Source of the DNA: CBDULX01 sp965368175
Lineage (GTDB): Bacteria > Pseudomonadota > Gammaproteobacteria > SZUA-229
Direction: 5' to 3'
Length of the DNA: 6,201 nt
Assembly (NCBI GenBank): GCA_965368175.1
Contig: CBDULX010000181.1
Location: forward strand, 1-6,201
Shown: positions 4,421 to 6,201 of the stretch, piece by piece
Layout: every line of letters starts with the position of its first letter
How positions within the stretch are numbered: the stretch's first letter is position 1
Notes under the pieces: model-generated
The model's input: only the letters and a program-made list of their open reading frames with translations
What the model was told of the DNA's origin: nothing
Databases searched by the model: none
Program-made: the position numbers and the translations under genes

Positions 4421-5626
4421 TCATTCATGCCTGAGAGCCTCGATGGGATCAAGCTGTGCCGCCCGGCGTGCCGGAAAATATCCGAAAATGACGCCCACGG
4501 CGGCGGAAAACAGGAAGGCCAGTGCGACGATAGCGGGGTCCAGCACAAACGGCACCTGCAGCAGACTGGCGAGGCCGAGGGAGGCGATAATGGCCAGCGC
4601 GATTCCGAGCAAGCCACCAAACGAAGATAACACCACGGCCTCGACCAGAAACTGCAACAGCACTTCCCGCGCCAGTGCACCGATGGCCAGGCGGATGCCG
4701 ATTTCTCGGGTACGTTCCGTCACCGACACCAGCATGATGTTCATGATACCGATGCCGCCCACTAACAGGCTGACGGCAGCAACCGCACCTAACAGCATGG
4801 TCAGCACCCGTGTCGTCCCCGTCAGCATGCTGGCGATTTCTTTCATGTCCATTACCGAAAAATCATCGTCTTCATTTGCCGAGATATGACGGCGCTCGCG
4901 CATCAGCCGGGTAATGTCCTGTTCGGCCTTCTCGGTGGAAACACCGTCCCTGACCGAGACCTGGATACGGCCGATGTCCTGGCTACCCGAAATACGTCGC
5001 TGGAAGGTCCGCAGCGGGACAATTATCGTATCGTCCTGGTCCGAACCCATCATGGACTGCCCTTTGGCCTGCAGCAGTCCGATCACCTGGCAGGAGAATT
5101 TCTCCAGACGGATCTGGCTCCCCAGGGGATCCTGGCCGCCAAACAATTCCTTGCGCACGGTTTCGCCTATGATGCAGACCGCCTTGCCGGATCGCACTTC
5201 GCTGGCGGTGAATAAGCGACCGGAGGCCAGGGTCCAGTTGCCCACCTGAAAATAGGCGTTGGTGGTACCGACGACACTGGTGGACCAGTTCTCATTGCCG
5301 GACACCGCCGTGACGGCCTGAACCGAGGCTGGCGCGACTCCTGCGAGTGAAGGAATTTCCCTGGCAATGGCTTCAACGTCATCCTCGTCGAAGGCCGGGG
5401 CGGAGGATCGCTGGCCCATGCCTATGCGTTGCCCCGGCGTAATGTTCAACAGGTTGCTGCCCAGGCTGGCTATCTGTTCAGTGACCTGCAGGGTGGCGCC
5501 GCTGCCGAGGGTGACCATGATAATGACGGCGGCCACCCCGATGACGATACCCAGAATAGTGAGGAAGGAACGCAGGACGTTGCGACGAATTTCCCGCAGG
5601 GCCAGTAACAGGGCATTCCACCACAT
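4421..5626 (-). CDS. MacB-type ABC transporter permease
   Basis: A 401-residue inner-membrane protein of the MacB/LolC/FtsX class. The order is: a short cytoplasmic amphipathic start with REIRRNVLRS; TM1 about 21-43; a large periplasmic MacB-type domain about 44-270; TM2 about 273-300; TM3 about 323-352; TM4 about 364-386. Between TM2 and TM3, SVTERTREIGIRLAIGA (301-317) is the conserved coupling-helix motif that docks on the ATPase. The C-terminal PARRAAQLDPIEALRHE is also typical. The length matches stand-alone permeases of this class; E. coli MacB differs in being fused to its ATPase. Such proteins work as mechanotransmitters, moving substrates from the periplasm, often with a MacA-like adaptor and TolC. 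The substrate (peptide, macrolide, lipid or siderophore) cannot be told from sequence. The start ATG shares one base with the ATPase stop codon and has a near-perfect Shine-Dalgarno. Confidence 0.93.
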   Translation of the reverse strand: MWWNALLLALREIRRNVLRSFLTILGIVIGVAAVIIMVTLGSGATLQVTEQIASLGSNLLNITPGQRIGMGQRSSAPAFDEDDVEAIAREIPSLAGVAPASVQAVTAVSGNENWSTSVVGTTNAYFQVGNWTLASGRLFTASEVRSGKAVCIIGETVRKELFGGQDPLGSQIRLEKFSCQVIGLLQAKGQSMMGSDQDDTIIVPLRTFQRRISGSQDIGRIQVSVRDGVSTEKAEQDITRLMRERRHISANEDDDFSVMDMKEIASMLTGTTRVLTMLLGAVAAVSLLVGGIGIMNIMLVSVTERTREIGIRLAIGALAREVLLQFLVEAVVLSSFGGLLGIALAIIASLGLASLLQVPFVLDPAIVALAFLFSAAVGVIFGYFPARRAAQLDPIEALRHE

Positions 5627-6201
5627 CAGTTCACCTCCTGGTTGCGCTGGTCGGATTCGATCAGACCGTCAACAAACTGCACGGTGCGTCGGGCGTAGGC
5701 CGCCATGTCGGTCTCATGGGTGACCATGATGATGGTGATGCCCTGCTGCTGATTGAATGAGGACAGGAGTTCCATAATCTCCCGGCTGCGGGTGGTATCC
5801 AGGTTGCCGGTGGGCTCATCCGCCAGCAATACGTCGGGTTGGGTGACGATGGCGCGGGCAATGGCTACCCGCTGCTGCTGGCCGCCGGACAGTTCGCCCG
5901 GCGTGTGGTGTTCCCAGCCCTGCAAGCCCACCGCCGCCAGTGCCTCGCTGGCACGCGCATGGCGCTCGGCAGCCGGTGTGCCCCGGTAGATCAACGGCAG
6001 CTCCACGTTTTCCAGCGCTGAGGTGCGGTCCAGCAGGTTGAAGCCCTGAAATACAAAACCCAGGTAGTGGCGGCGCAGGCGCGCACGCTGATCCTGGGAC
6101 AGTGTACTGACCTCGATGCCTTTGAACTGATAAGAACCGGCGCTGGGGCTGTCCAGGCAGCCGAGGATATTCAGGCAGGTGGATTTTCCGGAGCCGCTCG
6201 G
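5626..6201 (-). CDS. MacB/LolD-type ABC transporter ATPase, N-terminus beyond the window
   Basis: The open frame runs without a stop to the window edge; 191 residues are present and roughly 40 N-terminal residues are missing. In order from the edge: Walker A PSGSGKST (fragment residues 1-8, first Gly cut off), Q-loop FVFQGFNLL with Q52, ABC signature LSGGQQQR (104-111), Walker B VLLADEP with catalytic E129, D-loop GNLDTTRS (132-139), H-loop VTHE with H162. All catalytic residues are intact. The LDSPSAG and GFNLLDRTSALENVELPLIYRG segments are typical of the MacB/LolD exporter ATPases. It is cytoplasmic, pairs with the downstream permease and powers it by ATP hydrolysis. The GTG at 6006 is an internal valine, not a start. 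An adaptor of the HlyD/MacA family is expected upstream, outside the window. Confidence 0.95.
   Translation of the reverse strand, partial: PSGSGKSTCLNILGCLDSPSAGSYQFKGIEVSTLSQDQRARLRRHYLGFVFQGFNLLDRTSALENVELPLIYRGTPAAERHARASEALAAVGLQGWEHHTPGELSGGQQQRVAIARAIVTQPDVLLADEPTGNLDTTRSREIMELLSSFNQQQGITIIMVTHETDMAAYARRTVQFVDGLIESDQRNQEVN
5631..5639 (-). promoter_or_regulatory. Near-perfect Shine-Dalgarno inside the ATPase gene end
   Basis: AGGAGGTGA on the minus strand matches nine bases of the anti-Shine-Dalgarno region. Its AGGAGG core ends 7 nt before the permease ATG. It lies within the last codons of the ATPase (QEVN). The TGATG junction (stop 5628-5626, start 5626-5624) implies translational coupling, keeping the two subunits in proportion. 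Confidence 0.8.

Noticed and set aside
4353..4889. Plus-strand open frame of 178 codons opposite the permease
   Set aside because: It is antisense to well-conserved MacB-type coding sequence, is rich in Ser/Arg/Thr/Pro as in shadow frames and has no recognisable domain.
5626..6006. ATPase gene starting at the GTG at 6006
   Set aside because: The frame continues upstream to the window edge and encodes the Q-loop and Walker A motif, so the GTG is an internal valine.

Overview
The window looks like chromosomal DNA of an environmental proteobacterium, most likely a gammaproteobacterium. This rests on the Shine-Dalgarno sites, sigma70-type promoters, a TetR/AhpD-like gene pair, a MacB-type ABC exporter and the general protein style; the sequence does not prove the genus. 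It is a patchwork: the left half (to about 3340) is moderately AT-rich and the right half (from about 3360) is visibly more GC-rich.

Region 1-312 has no gene. It holds a roughly 135-bp dispersed-type inverted repeat (20-155) with arms of a 10-bp repeating unit and a small perfect hairpin at its core. Next, on the minus strand, come a secreted seven-bladed beta-propeller of the streptogramin-lyase (Vgb-like) superfamily (313-1290) and an AhpD/carboxymuconolactone-decarboxylase-family protein with a CxxC-x3-H active-site motif (1422-1976). A strong hairpin (1383-1415) and a separate palindromic promoter region lie between these two genes, so they need not share one transcript. Divergent from the AhpD-like gene is a TetR-family regulator (2275-2853) with a single cysteine in a position suggestive of redox or electrophile sensing. 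The intergenic region holds a perfect TATACC-N4-GGTATA palindrome and a second related site placed on the likely AhpD-like promoter. The simplest reading is a small stress-responsive module: the TetR protein represses the AhpD-like gene until a reactive compound modifies the repressor.

Region 2854-3424 is mostly non-coding but holds a 77-residue protein (3058-3291) that looks like the C-terminal winged-helix tail of Fic-family proteins without the Fic catalytic domain. It is either a remnant or a stand-alone DNA-binding domain. Next is a secreted, cysteine-rich beta-sandwich-like protein of unknown function (3425-4252).

The right end, on the minus strand, carries a MacB/LolCDE-type ABC transporter: a permease (4421-5626) translationally coupled to its ATPase (5626 to beyond 6201, cut by the window edge). 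A periplasmic adaptor (MacA/HlyD-like) would be expected further upstream, outside the window. I see no CRISPR array, tRNA, rRNA, complete insertion sequence or convincing new multi-gene system. The most worthwhile leads are the TetR operator pair with the single-cysteine repressor, the orphan Fic tail and the 10-bp-periodic inverted repeat.
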